A stretch of 64,000 nucleotides of DNA from Sneathiella marina (GTDB lineage: Bacteria > Pseudomonadota > Alphaproteobacteria > Sneathiellales > Sneathiellaceae), in assembly GCF_023746535.1 (NCBI RefSeq), contig NZ_CP098747.1, forward strand, positions 592,364 through 656,363, read 5' to 3'. Of the stretch, positions 1 through 9,761 are shown piece after piece; the stretch's first letter is position 1, and each line of letters starts with the position of its first letter. The notes below the pieces were generated by a model. The model worked only from the letters and a program-made list of their open reading frames with translations. It did no database searches and was not told the origin of the DNA. A program made the position numbers and the translations under genes.

Positions 1-1
1 T

Positions 2-883
2 CAGATCAATATCCAATTTACTTTATTCTCGGCATTCTATTCACCGCTGATTTCGGCTATTTCCGGGCATTTTCTGGAAGATGAAGGGCTGGATCCGAAA
101 TGGTCGGTTGCCAAACCGGGCACTTCGGCCATAGCGTCGTTGGAAGACGGGTCAGCACATGTGGTTCAATCGGCGCTTAGCCAGGGTTTTGGGGTACCGG
201 CAAAGCAGCCCGCGCCCACCGTTACACATTTTGCCCAGATAAATGAGATGGATGGGTTTTTTCTAACGGGCCGCGAACCGGATCTGGATTTTTCCTGGAA
301 GAAGCTTGAAGGAGCTTCTGTCATTCTCTTTGGCGGCGGCCAACCCCTGGCCATGTTTAAGTATGCCTGCCATAAAGCCGGCATTGATTATGACAAGATC
401 AATGCAATTCATGTTGGCGGCGCTGCCGCAATGGATAGGGCATTTAGAAAGGGTGAAGGACATTATGTTCAGCAGCAAGGCCCGTTTCCGCAGCAGCTTA
501 AAGCCGAGGGTATTGGCCATATTGTCGCGCAAGTTGGTACACAAATCGGGCTTTGTGGATTTTCCAGTCTTGCCGCAAAGCCGGAATGGCTTAAAACGGA
601 CATGGCCCGAGCCTTTATGCGTGGTTATCGAAAGACAAGGCAATATTTGATCGAGACGCCGGCGGCTAAAATTGCAGCGGCAGAAAAGCCCTATTTCCCG
701 GATATTGGTCAACAAGCACTGACAGACTGTATTGCAACTTATCAGGAATTGGGCTGCTGGACGCCACATGTGGAAATCACGAAGGAAGCCTTTGAGGCGA
801 CCCTCGATATTTTCGAGTATAATGGCACCATAGACAGACGCCTTCCCTACGACCAGGTTTGCAGCTTACCGCCGTCTGATTGA
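2..883 (+). CDS. ABC transporter solute-binding protein, 5' end outside window
   Basis: The frame is open from base 2, so the gene begins before the window and only the last ~293 codons are seen. The visible protein has the style of NMT1/THI5-like (NitT/TauT-type) periplasmic binding proteins: a stretch on an incoming 'fully formed' ligand site (FYSPLIS near the window edge), the GGG/GGA turns around a second lobe, and a C-terminal helical part with 'MARAFMRGYRKTRQYL', as in these proteins where the C-terminal helices close the two lobes. It would bind a small organic solute for an ABC importer whose permease and ATPase are not in view and may lie upstream. The TTG at 140 is only an internal codon in this reading. 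The substrate cannot be told from sequence. It ends 15 bp from the convergent acyl-CoA dehydrogenase. Confidence 0.7.
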   Translation, partial: QINIQFTLFSAFYSPLISAISGHFLEDEGLDPKWSVAKPGTSAIASLEDGSAHVVQSALSQGFGVPAKQPAPTVTHFAQINEMDGFFLTGREPDLDFSWKKLEGASVILFGGGQPLAMFKYACHKAGIDYDKINAIHVGGAAAMDRAFRKGEGHYVQQQGPFPQQLKAEGIGHIVAQVGTQIGLCGFSSLAAKPEWLKTDMARAFMRGYRKTRQYLIETPAAKIAAAEKPYFPDIGQQALTDCIATYQELGCWTPHVEITKEAFEATLDIFEYNGTIDRRLPYDQVCSLPPSD

Positions 884-898
884 CGTTGGCAGCCTGTT

Positions 899-2035
899 CT
901 AAATTTTTCGATTGGCGAGGGTAAGGCTTAATTTATTGCGGCCAAATTTCACCAGGCGCGCCGCATGGGCTGAATGCGCAATAGAGTGTAATTTGTTTAT
1001 GTCTCGAAGTAGAAGGGCGGTTTCAGGTTTGTTTGATAGGTCAATTTCCTGAACTATTTCATCCATGACTGTTCCGCAAGCCATCAGTTGCTGGCGAAAG
1101 CCCAATTGAAGATGCAAAAGGAATTCCATATCTTCTTCCGTCTGGTCGGCCATTTGACCAAGCGCTTCCGCAACAATATCCAGGGCAAGAAACTGGCTCT
1201 CAATCCTGCCGACTTTTTCAGCCAGTTTTTCGGGGATGATGTCAATGATGTCATTGAGTAAGCAGGCTAAGGCGCCGATATGGCTGGCAGCTCCGACCGC
1301 GTCCTCGATGGCGCGCATGCGCAGAGAGGTCCTGACGAAGGCCTCCCCTTCAATGCCAATCAGGTTGGCCACGGGAACCTTGCAATTTTGCAGGCGGATC
1401 CCGCCATGGGGGCAGGGATGAAGAAAATCAATTTTAACGCCGTCGGTTCGCTCCAGCCCCGGGGTCTTGGCATCGACGAGAACGGCGCTAAAAGATCGGC
1501 GGGCATTAAGTTCTTTGGTTATGGCGAGAACAATAAAGTACTGGGCCAGCGGTCCGTTGGTCAAAAACGCTTTTTCACCGTTCAGGATAAACTCGTCGCC
1601 AACCCGATCCGCTGTTGTTTGCAGGTGTTTTGGATGAGCGCCTGCCTTGGGTTCTGATATGGCAACAGAAAGAGTTGCTTTTCCGGCGGCCAACAGCGGC
1701 AGCAATTGCTGCTTTAGGGACGGCTCAGCCTCTTCGACGATATGGAGCTTGATGATTTGCCAATGGGCGAGAAAGGTCATTGTTGCGCCCGGAACGCCAC
1801 CATATAAATTCAGGAAATGGGCCGCCTTTGACAGCGTTTGATAGGAGGCGCCCTGACCGCCATATTGCGCCGGGATGGAAAGTCCGGCCAGACCGCATTC
1901 CGCAAAAACCTGCCAAAGGTCAGCGGGAAATTCCGTGGCGGTGATCAGTTCGCGGCGACGTGGGAAAATATGCCGTTTCGCAAACTCTTTTACGGTATTG
2001 AGAAGATCAGTCAGTTCGCGCGGAGATTTTTGCAT
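899..2035 (-). CDS. acyl-CoA dehydrogenase family protein
   Basis: A 378-residue flavoprotein of the acyl-CoA dehydrogenase fold. The N-terminal helical domain carries 'CGLAGLSIPAQYGGQG' (about residues 47-62), the usual site facing the flavin. The middle beta domain has 'AISEPKAGAHP' and 'LNGEKAFLTNGPLAQ', which match the FAD/substrate strand motifs. The C-terminal helical domain begins with 'MRAIEDAVGAA'. It lacks the common C-terminal YEGT-type loop, so the position of the catalytic base and the substrate are unclear, and it may be an atypical member. It stands alone, convergent with the solute-binding gene. About 190 bp separate its start from the divergent TauD gene, so the two may share a regulatory region. 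Confidence 0.8.
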   Translation of the reverse strand: MQKSPRELTDLLNTVKEFAKRHIFPRRRELITATEFPADLWQVFAECGLAGLSIPAQYGGQGASYQTLSKAAHFLNLYGGVPGATMTFLAHWQIIKLHIVEEAEPSLKQQLLPLLAAGKATLSVAISEPKAGAHPKHLQTTADRVGDEFILNGEKAFLTNGPLAQYFIVLAITKELNARRSFSAVLVDAKTPGLERTDGVKIDFLHPCPHGGIRLQNCKVPVANLIGIEGEAFVRTSLRMRAIEDAVGAASHIGALACLLNDIIDIIPEKLAEKVGRIESQFLALDIVAEALGQMADQTEEDMEFLLHLQLGFRQQLMACGTVMDEIVQEIDLSNKPETALLLRDINKLHSIAHSAHAARLVKFGRNKLSLTLANRKI

Positions 2036-2229
2036 TTCTTGGCCCTAGGTTATTTTGCTGTTTCCAGGTTGGTAAAAACCTATATCGCCAGAACGATTTT
2101 GGAAAGGTACAAGTTAGGGTTCTCGTACAGATGTCGGCGGGAGGCCTATTAGATTTTTGCGTTTAAATCTGTTCAGCTCAATCAACTCGGGGTACAATCA
2201 CAGAAAACAAATCTGAAAAGAGAAAAAAA

Positions 2230-3117
2230 ATGACAGATAAGAAATGGGATGTAAAACGTGTTGCCGGAGCGCTTGGTGCGGAAATACGGGGCATTAATCT
2301 TGCCGAAGCGACTGATGACGAGATTACAGAAGTTAAAGCGCTTCTCAGTGAACATATGGTTCTGTTTTTTCCAGATCAGCATCCGTCCATTGACGATCAT
2401 GTTGCCCTCGGGAAGCGGTTTGGAAAGCTGGAAGGTCACCCTCATCTCAAGAATCCGTTTACCCAGCATCCTGAACTCTTCGAACTGGCGGCGAGCTCTG
2501 GTGGCATTGCCGATGAATGGCACACGGATCTAACGTTCCAGGAGCAACCGTCTCTGATGTCGATTTTACATATGGTCAAATGTCCGGCCAGTGGCGGCGA
2601 TACCATGTGGACTAATCTCTGTGCGGCGTTTGACGCCTTATCTCCGCCTCTGCAGGAAATGTGTAGTGGCCTGACGGCATTGCATGACGCGGCACCGCAT
2701 AACCGTCCAGATCAGATGACCATACATCCGGTTGCCCGGTTGCATCCGGATACGGGACGAAAAGCGCTTTATGTGAACGAACATTTTACCCGGCGAATTG
2801 TTGAAATGAGTGCGATGGAAAGTGAAGCGCTTCTTCGGTTCTTGACGAATTGGGTACAAAATCCTCGATTTACGGTGCGATATCAGTGGAATGCGGGAAC
2901 AATCGGCATGTGGGATAATCGCTGTACCCAGCATTATGTTCTCAACGACTTTAACGAAGAGCGTATTATACAGCGCGTAACAGTGGTTGGTGATCACCCT
3001 GAGGGCGAGCCGGCAAGATGGCCCGCCTGGACAAATCGCAAAGGCCTGTCCGCTGCCAGTCGACATGATCGGCAATTGGCGCATTATATGAAATCTCAAT
3101 CAATAGCTGCCGATTAA
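2230..3117 (+). CDS. TauD/TfdA-family Fe(II)/2-oxoglutarate dioxygenase
   Basis: A 295-residue non-haem iron, 2-oxoglutarate-dependent dioxygenase. The 2-His-1-carboxylate iron site is visible: His98 and Asp100 in 'WHTD', and the distal His235 in 'WDNRCTQHYVLNDF'. Arg249 in 'IIQRVTVVGD' is the expected salt bridge to the 2-oxoglutarate carboxylate. Length and layout fit taurine/2,4-D/alkylsulfatase-type enzymes, which hydroxylate a carbon next to a heteroatom so that the product falls apart. The substrate is not defined by sequence. The start has a purine-rich ribosome site (GAAAAGAGAAAAAAA). The gamma-glutamyltransferase gene follows after 16 bp on the same strand, so the two are likely co-transcribed and may act on the same N-containing compound (inference). 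Confidence 0.88.
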   Translation: MTDKKWDVKRVAGALGAEIRGINLAEATDDEITEVKALLSEHMVLFFPDQHPSIDDHVALGKRFGKLEGHPHLKNPFTQHPELFELAASSGGIADEWHTDLTFQEQPSLMSILHMVKCPASGGDTMWTNLCAAFDALSPPLQEMCSGLTALHDAAPHNRPDQMTIHPVARLHPDTGRKALYVNEHFTRRIVEMSAMESEALLRFLTNWVQNPRFTVRYQWNAGTIGMWDNRCTQHYVLNDFNEERIIQRVTVVGDHPEGEPARWPAWTNRKGLSAASRHDRQLAHYMKSQSIAAD

Positions 3118-3133
3118 TAGAAAAGGATGATTA

Positions 3134-4744
3134 ATGACTCACGGGATGGTAACGGCCCCGCAGCCTGAAGCTGTGGACGCCGGCTTGCAGGTGCTAAAAT
3201 CCGGCGGTAATGTGATGGACGCAGCGATTGCCGCCGCGCTAGTTCAGACAGTTGTTGATCCTCAAATGTGCGGCGTCGCCGGGTTTGGATCCATGCAAAT
3301 ATATGTTGCCGAAACTGGCGAGCATCATTTTATCGATTTTCATGGCCGTGCGCCGTTATCAACACGGGAGGATATGTGGGAATCCCTGATCCTCGGCGAA
3401 TGCGATGACGGTTTCGGCTTTGTCCTGGAAGGGCAGGTTAACGAGATCGGCTATATGTCAATGACAACGCCGATGACAATCAGGGCATTTGGCGAGGCTC
3501 TCGAACAGTTCGGTAGCAGGCCGTTGAGTGAGTTGATACAGCCGGCAATCGACTATTGCGAAGAAGGGTTCACCGTTCGACCTGCCGTACATGGGTTCTG
3601 GCTTCAGCCGGCTCAGGCAGGACGCATTGAGCGGATCCGGATTTTACAGGATGATCCTGTGTCCGCAAAAATTTACACCAAAGCCGACAGGAGCCTCTAT
3701 CAGGTAGGGGATATTCTTAAAAACCCGGATATGGGCCGTACTTACCGCAGAATTGCTGAAGCGGGAATTGAGGATTTTTACAGCGGACAGATTGCCAAGA
3801 CCATTGATGCAGATATGAAGTCAAATGGCGGCCATATTACGTTGGAGGATTTGGCAGAATGTCGAACGGTTCACACTGCACCATTGAAGGGTACCTATCG
3901 GGGTTTTGACGTGGCAACCAACCCTTTGCCCGGTGGCGGTCTAATGGTTTTGGAGATGCTCAATATTCTGGAGAATTTTGATCTTTCCGCTATGGGCCAT
4001 AATTCGGCTGAATATATTGCCGTCGTATCTGAAGCGATGAAAATCGCCACAGTTGATAAGGATCAGCATATGGGTGATCCAAATTTCGTTGATGTTCCTC
4101 TGGAAAGGTTAATGTCTAAGAGTTACGGGGCGGAAATGGCAGACTGTATCCGTCGCGGCGAGAAAAAAGCCGTGCCACGTGTAAACTCCGGTGCGGCAGA
4201 AAGTAAGGAAACAACCCATATTTGTGTCGCCGACGAGCAGGGAAATATCGTCAATATGACCCATTCGCTTGGATCCAGTTCCGGGGTTGTGAGCGAAGGT
4301 CTTGGCTTCATGTATAACAATTGCATGATGGTATTTGATCCAAGGCCCGGAAATGTAGGGTCGCTGGCACCCGGAAAAACCAGGTTTTCCGCAATGTGCC
4401 CGACAATGCTGTTGAAAGACGGCAAGCCATTTTTGGCGTTGGGGGCACCGGGTGGAACAACGATAACGATGGGTGTCTTGCAAACCATACTTAATGTTGT
4501 TGATTTCGACATGAGCGCGCAAGAGGCCGTTTCGGCACCAAGATTCTGTACGACCTCCGATACAATTGAAATTACCAACCGTATTCTCCGCTCAACGGAG
4601 AGGGTATTGCAATCCATGGGATATCCTACAATGAGATATGCCGTGAGTTACGCAACTCCGATTGTTCACGCTATTCGATTGGTTAACGGGAAAATGGATG
4701 GGGGAGCTGATCCTTCCGGTGACGGTGTGGCGGCTCAGGTATAA
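3134..4744 (+). CDS. gamma-glutamyltransferase family protein
   Basis: A 536-residue N-terminal-nucleophile hydrolase of the gamma-glutamyltranspeptidase family. The family makes one chain that cuts itself before a Thr, which then becomes the nucleophile; here the candidate is Thr360 in 'ETTHICVADEQGN', followed by 'THSLGSSSG' and later 'LGAPGGTTI' of the small subunit. The N-terminal large subunit starts with 'GMVTAPQPEAVDAGLQVL' and 'GGNVMDAAIAAAL', typical of the family. No signal peptide is visible, so it is probably cytoplasmic, unlike the periplasmic glutathione-degrading enzyme, and may be an acylase on a small amide. An AGGATG box precedes the ATG. It lies 16 bp after the TauD gene. 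Confidence 0.9.
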   Translation: MTHGMVTAPQPEAVDAGLQVLKSGGNVMDAAIAAALVQTVVDPQMCGVAGFGSMQIYVAETGEHHFIDFHGRAPLSTREDMWESLILGECDDGFGFVLEGQVNEIGYMSMTTPMTIRAFGEALEQFGSRPLSELIQPAIDYCEEGFTVRPAVHGFWLQPAQAGRIERIRILQDDPVSAKIYTKADRSLYQVGDILKNPDMGRTYRRIAEAGIEDFYSGQIAKTIDADMKSNGGHITLEDLAECRTVHTAPLKGTYRGFDVATNPLPGGGLMVLEMLNILENFDLSAMGHNSAEYIAVVSEAMKIATVDKDQHMGDPNFVDVPLERLMSKSYGAEMADCIRRGEKKAVPRVNSGAAESKETTHICVADEQGNIVNMTHSLGSSSGVVSEGLGFMYNNCMMVFDPRPGNVGSLAPGKTRFSAMCPTMLLKDGKPFLALGAPGGTTITMGVLQTILNVVDFDMSAQEAVSAPRFCTTSDTIEITNRILRSTERVLQSMGYPTMRYAVSYATPIVHAIRLVNGKMDGGADPSGDGVAAQV

Positions 4745-4777
4745 ACCGTAAAATCTGCCTTATCATCATTCTGAATT

Positions 4778-5662
4778 TTACATTTTGCGCGTATCGAGGA
4801 CCGCCTGCGCCCATAATTCTGGTCTTTCCTGGGGCAGATTATGTCCGGCGTCGGTAAAGATACGATGTTGGTGCGGACCCGTAAATTTCCCTGCATGTGC
4901 CGCGGTACTCTTGCAAACGCCGTCGGTATCTCCATCGATTGTAATGGATGGCACGGTGATTGCGGGCTGCTGGGATAGTGCTTTTTCAATCGCTTCAAAT
5001 GCAGGATCGCCCTGCACCAATCCGTACCGATGGCGGTATGAATGGATAACCACGTCCACAAAATCCTTGTTATCGAATGCAGCGGCCGTGGTTTCGAATA
5101 CCTCATCGTTGAAGGTCCAAGTTGGTGACCACATTTTCCAAAGCAGATACGCAATCGCTCTGCGGTCTTTTTCAAGGCCTCGCCTGCCGCGCTCGGAATG
5201 AAAATAATACTGGTACCAGAAACTGGCTTCTAATTCTGGTGTCGCCGGTTCCATGGCGTTGGCAATATCCTGGATATTGTAGGAATTTCCAGAGACTAAA
5301 GCAGTTACTCGTTCGGGCCATAAGGCGGAAACAATGCAGGCTGCGCGTCCACCCCAATCATATCCGGCAACAATGGCCTTCTCTATTTTCAACGCATCCA
5401 TCAGCGCAAGTAGGTCATATCCGAGGGCGGCCTGCTCGCCGGACCGTAGCGTGTCCGGACGCAGGAAAGATGTTGATCCGTAGCCCCGTTGAAAAGGGAC
5501 AAATACATGCGCACCGGCGTCGGCCAGAAGGGACGCGGCCCCCTCATAAGCATGCACATCATAGGGAAAACCATGGCATAGGAAAACAGGCCAGCCATTT
5601 ACCGGGCCGTATTCAACATAACCTACGTTAAGGACACCGGCTGAAATTTGATTGATTTCCAT
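4778..5662 (-). CDS. alpha/beta-fold hydrolase (epoxide hydrolase-like)
   Basis: A 294-residue alpha/beta hydrolase. The oxyanion-hole motif is 'LCHGFPYD' (residues 28-35). The nucleophile elbow is 'GYDWGG' with Asp102, so the nucleophile is Asp and not Ser, as in epoxide hydrolases and haloalkane dehalogenases. The catalytic His sits in 'DAGHNLPQE' near residue 275, and the acid may be in 'DGDTDG'. A lid domain with Trp-rich 'LLWKMWSPTWTF' lies between. This fits an enzyme opening an epoxide or displacing a halide; sequence alone does not separate these. It is convergent with the gamma-glutamyltransferase gene and divergent from the second dioxygenase gene. Confidence 0.85.
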   Translation of the reverse strand: MEINQISAGVLNVGYVEYGPVNGWPVFLCHGFPYDVHAYEGAASLLADAGAHVFVPFQRGYGSTSFLRPDTLRSGEQAALGYDLLALMDALKIEKAIVAGYDWGGRAACIVSALWPERVTALVSGNSYNIQDIANAMEPATPELEASFWYQYYFHSERGRRGLEKDRRAIAYLLWKMWSPTWTFNDEVFETTAAAFDNKDFVDVVIHSYRHRYGLVQGDPAFEAIEKALSQQPAITVPSITIDGDTDGVCKSTAAHAGKFTGPHQHRIFTDAGHNLPQERPELWAQAVLDTRKM

Positions 5663-5782
5663 AGGATATGCGAGACCCTCCTCATTGCCGTGTTTGTCCT
5701 GCAGCGATTGATTGTATATTCGGTTTAGTTATTACGTATTTTGATTTATTCTGCAATTTGATTGGTTTTCTAATATTGGGAT

Positions 5783-6856
5783 ATGGATCGAGTTTATAAT
5801 ATGCGCAACGAAAATACACCTCCCGCAGAAATAACCGGTCCGGCTGCTTGGATCGGATCGGAAATGATGCAAGCCCCTGAAAGGTGGCTTGTGCATCTCA
5901 CGAGTGAACAGATAGCCGAGCTGGAAGCCGCGGCACAGCATTACCTTTCGCTGGGGAAAGATGTTGGCGAGATTACCGCCGAGGAATTTCCCTTACCCAA
6001 ATTTGGGAATCATTTGAAACAGTTACAGGAAAAATTACGCACTGGCTGTGGCGTTGAGGTTATGCGGGGGTTGCCAGTCACAGGGTATACCCAGGAAATG
6101 GCGGCAACTATTTTTTGCGGAATTGGCGCCCATATTGGACGGGCAAGATCGCAAAACGCCAAAGGACATATCCTGGGTCATGTCCGGGACACGGGCGCCA
6201 GCTCGCAAGATCCTAACACGCGCATTTACCTCACATCATCTCGGCAGAGCTTTCATACGGATAGTTCAGATGTGGTTGGATTGCTTTGTCTGCGAGATGC
6301 AATGGAAGGGGGGCTTTCAATGCTTGTGAGCGCCTTGACAATTTATAATCGGATGCGGAAACAACGGCCAGATCTCTTGGAAAAGCTGTTTGAACCGATT
6401 GCAACAGATCGGCGAGGAGAAATCCCGGAGGGAGCCGAGCCCTATATGAATATCCCGGTCCTGAATTGGTACAACGGAAAACTGACCGTCTTTTATCAAC
6501 GACAATATATTAACAGCGCAAAGCGATTTTCAAGCGCCAAGAAACCAGACGAAATGCACATAGAAGCGCTTGATATGTTTGATGCGCTGGCAAATGACCC
6601 GGATTTGTATCTGCAAATGCAGCTTGAGCCCGGTGATATGCAATTCGTTTATAATCACTCACAATTGCATGACCGCACCGGCTTCACGGATTGGCCAGAT
6701 CCAAAGCAACGGCGGCACCTGTTTCGGCTTTGGTTATCTCTTCCGGATGATCGAGCCCTTCCTGAGTGTTTCAAGGAACGTTATGGCTCGATTGAGATCG
6801 GTAATCGGGGAGGCATCATCACAAAAGAGACTAGGCTTCATGCGCCTCTGGATTAG
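5783..6856 (+). CDS. TauD/TfdA-like Fe(II)/2-oxoglutarate dioxygenase
   Basis: A 357-residue dioxygenase of the TauD/TfdA superfamily, different in type from the one at 2230. The iron ligands His158 and Asp160 are in 'QSFHTDSSDVVGL', and the distal His is in 'YNHSQLHDRTGF'. The arginine for 2-oxoglutarate is probably in 'RRHLFRLWLSLP' near the C-terminus. The N-terminal 'GVEVMRGLPV' segment and the 'LGHVRDTGA' loop resemble gamma-butyrobetaine/clavaminate-type relatives. The substrate is unknown. A second ATG at 5801 could also be the start. It ends 10 bp from the convergent cyoD. Confidence 0.85.
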   Translation: MDRVYNMRNENTPPAEITGPAAWIGSEMMQAPERWLVHLTSEQIAELEAAAQHYLSLGKDVGEITAEEFPLPKFGNHLKQLQEKLRTGCGVEVMRGLPVTGYTQEMAATIFCGIGAHIGRARSQNAKGHILGHVRDTGASSQDPNTRIYLTSSRQSFHTDSSDVVGLLCLRDAMEGGLSMLVSALTIYNRMRKQRPDLLEKLFEPIATDRRGEIPEGAEPYMNIPVLNWYNGKLTVFYQRQYINSAKRFSSAKKPDEMHIEALDMFDALANDPDLYLQMQLEPGDMQFVYNHSQLHDRTGFTDWPDPKQRRHLFRLWLSLPDDRALPECFKERYGSIEIGNRGGIITKETRLHAPLD

Positions 6857-6866
6857 TCGCTAGGTA

Positions 6867-7172
6867 CTACATCATCCGATGATGCAAATCGAACATTATC
6901 CAGATGCTGCCACCTACCATGATCATGATAAGGATTGTCGCAAAAGCGAGTGCCAAAAGATTTTCGCCGGGTGTCGACCGAAAGTTCATATGCAGGAAAA
7001 AATAAAGATGGACGAGAACCTGAACAAGAGCGGCAACAATAATTATCACAAGTGTCGTCATATGCGGTAATGAGCCGGTCCATACCAATCCAAAGGGAAT
7101 GACGGTCAGGACGACAGCTAGTCCGAACCCGACGAGATAAGACTTTAATGAATGGCTATTAACTGCGTTCAT
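6867..7172 (-). CDS. cyoD: cytochrome o ubiquinol oxidase subunit IV
   Basis: A 101-residue membrane protein with three hydrophobic helices and the subunit IV signature 'VQVLVHLYFFLHMN', which matches the conserved QxxVHLxFFLHM segment of CyoD. It is the last gene of the cyoABCD operon, 8 bp after cyoC. Subunit IV is an accessory subunit that helps assemble the CuB site in the bo3 oxidase. Length is close to the E. coli protein. No cyoE (haem O synthase) gene follows; the next gene is a convergent dioxygenase. Confidence 0.93.
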   Translation of the reverse strand: MNAVNSHSLKSYLVGFGLAVVLTVIPFGLVWTGSLPHMTTLVIIIVAALVQVLVHLYFFLHMNFRSTPGENLLALAFATILIMIMVGGSIWIMFDLHHRMM

Positions 7173-7180
7173 AATCCCCC

Positions 7181-7774
7181 CTACAGCATGGCAGGTAAAT
7201 AGACGACTGAGAAAATCCCAATCCAGACGATATCAAGAAAATGCCAAAATAGGCCCAAACGGAAAAACCGCGACCGGACCGCTTCCGTGGGTCCTTTTAC
7301 AATGAGTTGTCCAATAATTACCAGAATGCCTATCATTCCAAGTGAAACATGCAATCCATGTGTGCCCACGAGGGCAAAGAAAGCCGACAGAAAACCACTT
7401 TTGTCAGGCCCGGCACCGATGGCGATCATGCCCTGAAATTCTGTAATTTCCATGGCGACAAAGCCAATGCCAAGAAGAATGGTTGTAAACAGCCAGCCGA
7501 TTGCCATCGTCATCCGTCCTGCTGCAAGGGAAAGTGACGCTAATCCGAAGGTCAGGCTGGAAAAAAGCAGGAGAAGGGTCTCTCCAAAAGTATGTGTTAA
7601 ATCGAAAACATCGTGACCGGAGGGACCTGTAGCGACGTTCTTTGACATAACAACATATGTGGCGAAAAGAAGCGAAAAAAGGATTGCATCGGACATCAAG
7701 TAGAGCCAGAAACCAAAATCTCTTGATTGAAAATGCTTGGACTGCTCTTTTGCGGACTGCGTATTCAATGTCAT
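7181..7774 (-). CDS. cyoC: cytochrome o ubiquinol oxidase subunit III
   Basis: A 197-residue protein with five membrane helices, subunit III of the haem-copper quinol oxidase. It starts at the ATG at 7774 (MTLNTQS), one base past the cyoB stop codon; a longer frame upstream overlaps cyoB and is not needed. The segments 'FGFWLYLMSDAILFSLLFATY' (helix 1) and 'VGTHGLHVSLGMI' match the family, as does the final 'HFLDIVWIGIFSVVYL'. It sits in the inner membrane with subunits I, II and IV and transfers no electrons itself. Confidence 0.94.
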   Translation of the reverse strand: MTLNTQSAKEQSKHFQSRDFGFWLYLMSDAILFSLLFATYVVMSKNVATGPSGHDVFDLTHTFGETLLLLFSSLTFGLASLSLAAGRMTMAIGWLFTTILLGIGFVAMEITEFQGMIAIGAGPDKSGFLSAFFALVGTHGLHVSLGMIGILVIIGQLIVKGPTEAVRSRFFRLGLFWHFLDIVWIGIFSVVYLPAML

Positions 7775-7775
7775 A

Positions 7776-9761
7776 TCAATCCTTTCCCGAAATAGACTGA
7801 GCGAGAGTTGCAAGTCGAGCTCGTTCCAGTTTTTCGACATCAGCTGCGGGAATGATATGGTCGGTATCATCCATGCTGCTTCGAATGATTACACAACCAA
7901 GCACACCGATAAAGGCAGATATGGCCAACCACCAGATATGCCAAATCATGGCAAATCCGATCACGAAGCCCAGACCGCCAATAATGATCCCTAAGGACGT
8001 ATTGTTGGGCATTTCGATATCTTCAAAAGTTTCCGGCAGTTTGTAAGCCGTCCCTTCTTCTTTCATGGTGGAAAAGGCATCCAGGCCTTTTACCTCTGGA
8101 ATAACTGCGAAATTATAGGGCGCCGGAGGTGACGAGGTTGCCCATTCGAGGGTACGACCATCCCACGGATCGCCGGTTAGATCTTCTGTTTTGTCGCTGT
8201 TTCGAAAGCTGACCACAAGCTGCATGATGTTGCAGAATATGCCGCCAAGAATGGTAACAGCGCCAAGGGCTGCGACAATCAGATACGGTTGCCATTCGGG
8301 GTTATCATAATGCTCCATCCGACGCGACATACCGAGGAAGCCCAGCGCGTAAAGCGGCATGAAGGCAAGGTAAAACCCGATAAGCCATAACCAGAAAGCA
8401 CGCGCACCCCATTTTTCATCGAGGGCAAATCCAAAGGCCTTTGGAAACCAGTATTGAACACCGGCAAAATATCCGAACAAGACGCCTGGAATAATGACAT
8501 TATGAAAATGAGCGACCAGGAAAGTTGAATTATGCATGAGATAGTCGGCGGGCGGCAGCGCCAGCAAAACACCCGTCATACCGCCAATGGCGAACGAAAT
8601 AAGGAAGCCAACTGTAAATAACATGGATGGGTGAAAACGTATTTTGCCGCCATACATGGTGAACAGCCAGTCGAATATCTTGACGCCGGTCGGAATGGCA
8701 ATAATCATCGTGGCCGTTCCGAAGAAAGCGTTTACATTTGCACTTGATCCCATTGTAAAAAAGTGATGCAGCCAGACTGTAAATGACAGAATTGCAATAC
8801 AGGCGGTTGCATAAACAAGTGATTTATAGCCAAACAATGCTTTACGCGAGAACGTGGCGACGACTTCTGAAAAAATTCCGAATGCTGGTAAAATCAGAAT
8901 GTAAACTTCCGGGTGCCCCCAGATCCAGATCAAATTGGCAAAATTCATCATATTGCCGCCATCACCATTGGTGAAGAAATGCATCCCAAATATCCGGTCC
9001 AGCGACAAAAGACCGACAGCAACTGTCAGGGCCGGGAAGGAAAATGCAATGAGGATGCTGCTACAAAGAGATGTCCATGTGAACAGGGGCATCCGCATCA
9101 GCGTCATTCCGGGGGCGCGGTTTTTTAAAATCGTGACGATGAAGTTAATTCCCGTCAATGTGCTTCCGACACCGGAAATCAAAAGTGCCCAAATCCAGTA
9201 ATCCACACCGACGCCCGGGTTATATTCAATACCGGAATAGGGCGGGTACCCAGTCCAGCCGGCTGTTGAAAATTTTCCGATGACCAGCGAAATAAGAACA
9301 AGCCCGGCCCCCGACGCCGTCAGCCAGAAACTGAGGGAGTTAAGGAAGGGGAAGGCAACATCTCGGGTGCCAATTTGCTGTGGCACAATAACATTCATAA
9401 GTCCCGCCAGAAACGGCATGGCCACGAAAAAGATCATGATCGTTCCATGGGACGAGAAGATCTGGTCGAAATGATCTGCGGGTAAGTAGCCTTCATTGTT
9501 GACAGCGAATGCCTGTTGGGCCCGCATCATGATTGCATCGACAAATCCGCGCAACAGCATCACGGCGGCAAGTACTATATACATCACGCCAATGCGTTTA
9601 TGATCCACACTTGTCAGCCACTCTGTCCATAGAAAACGCCATTTTCCGAGCCAGGTTACAAGCAGGAAAACTGCAACACCTCCCAGAATCGTGACAGCTG
9701 CCCCGCCCATTGCAACCCAACTATACAGCGGCAGGGCATCGATCGTTAGTCTCCCGAGCAT
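7776..9761 (-). CDS. cyoB: cytochrome o ubiquinol oxidase subunit I
   Basis: The catalytic subunit of the proton-pumping bo3-type ubiquinol oxidase, 661 residues from the ATG at 9761, which overlaps the cyoA stop as TAATG. The CuB site and the His-Tyr pair lie in '[10 protein letters not shown]' (His283, Tyr287, one residue off the E. coli numbering). The other CuB histidines are in 'WLHHFFTMG', and the haem histidines are in '[10 protein letters not shown]'. About 15 membrane helices are predicted. It oxidises ubiquinol and reduces oxygen to water while pumping protons. An alternative start 18 bp upstream (at 9779) would overlap cyoA more and looks less likely. Confidence 0.96.
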   Translation of the reverse strand: MLGRLTIDALPLYSWVAMGGAAVTILGGVAVFLLVTWLGKWRFLWTEWLTSVDHKRIGVMYIVLAAVMLLRGFVDAIMMRAQQAFAVNNEGYLPADHFDQIFSSHGTIMIFFVAMPFLAGLMNVIVPQQIGTRDVAFPFLNSLSFWLTASGAGLVLISLVIGKFSTAGWTGYPPYSGIEYNPGVGVDYWIWALLISGVGSTLTGINFIVTILKNRAPGMTLMRMPLFTWTSLCSSILIAFSFPALTVAVGLLSLDRIFGMHFFTNGDGGNMMNFANLIWIWGHPEVYILILPAFGIFSEVVATFSRKALFGYKSLVYATACIAILSFTVWLHHFFTMGSSANVNAFFGTATMIIAIPTGVKIFDWLFTMYGGKIRFHPSMLFTVGFLISFAIGGMTGVLLALPPADYLMHNSTFLVAHFHNVIIPGVLFGYFAGVQYWFPKAFGFALDEKWGARAFWLWLIGFYLAFMPLYALGFLGMSRRMEHYDNPEWQPYLIVAALGAVTILGGIFCNIMQLVVSFRNSDKTEDLTGDPWDGRTLEWATSSPPAPYNFAVIPEVKGLDAFSTMKEEGTAYKLPETFEDIEMPNNTSLGIIIGGLGFVIGFAMIWHIWWLAISAFIGVLGCVIIRSSMDDTDHIIPAADVEKLERARLATLAQSISGKD

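Noticed and set aside
7775..7870. Longer cyoC start at 7870
   Set aside because: It lies inside cyoB and adds 32 residues with no family match; the ATG at 7774 fits the usual cyoC start.
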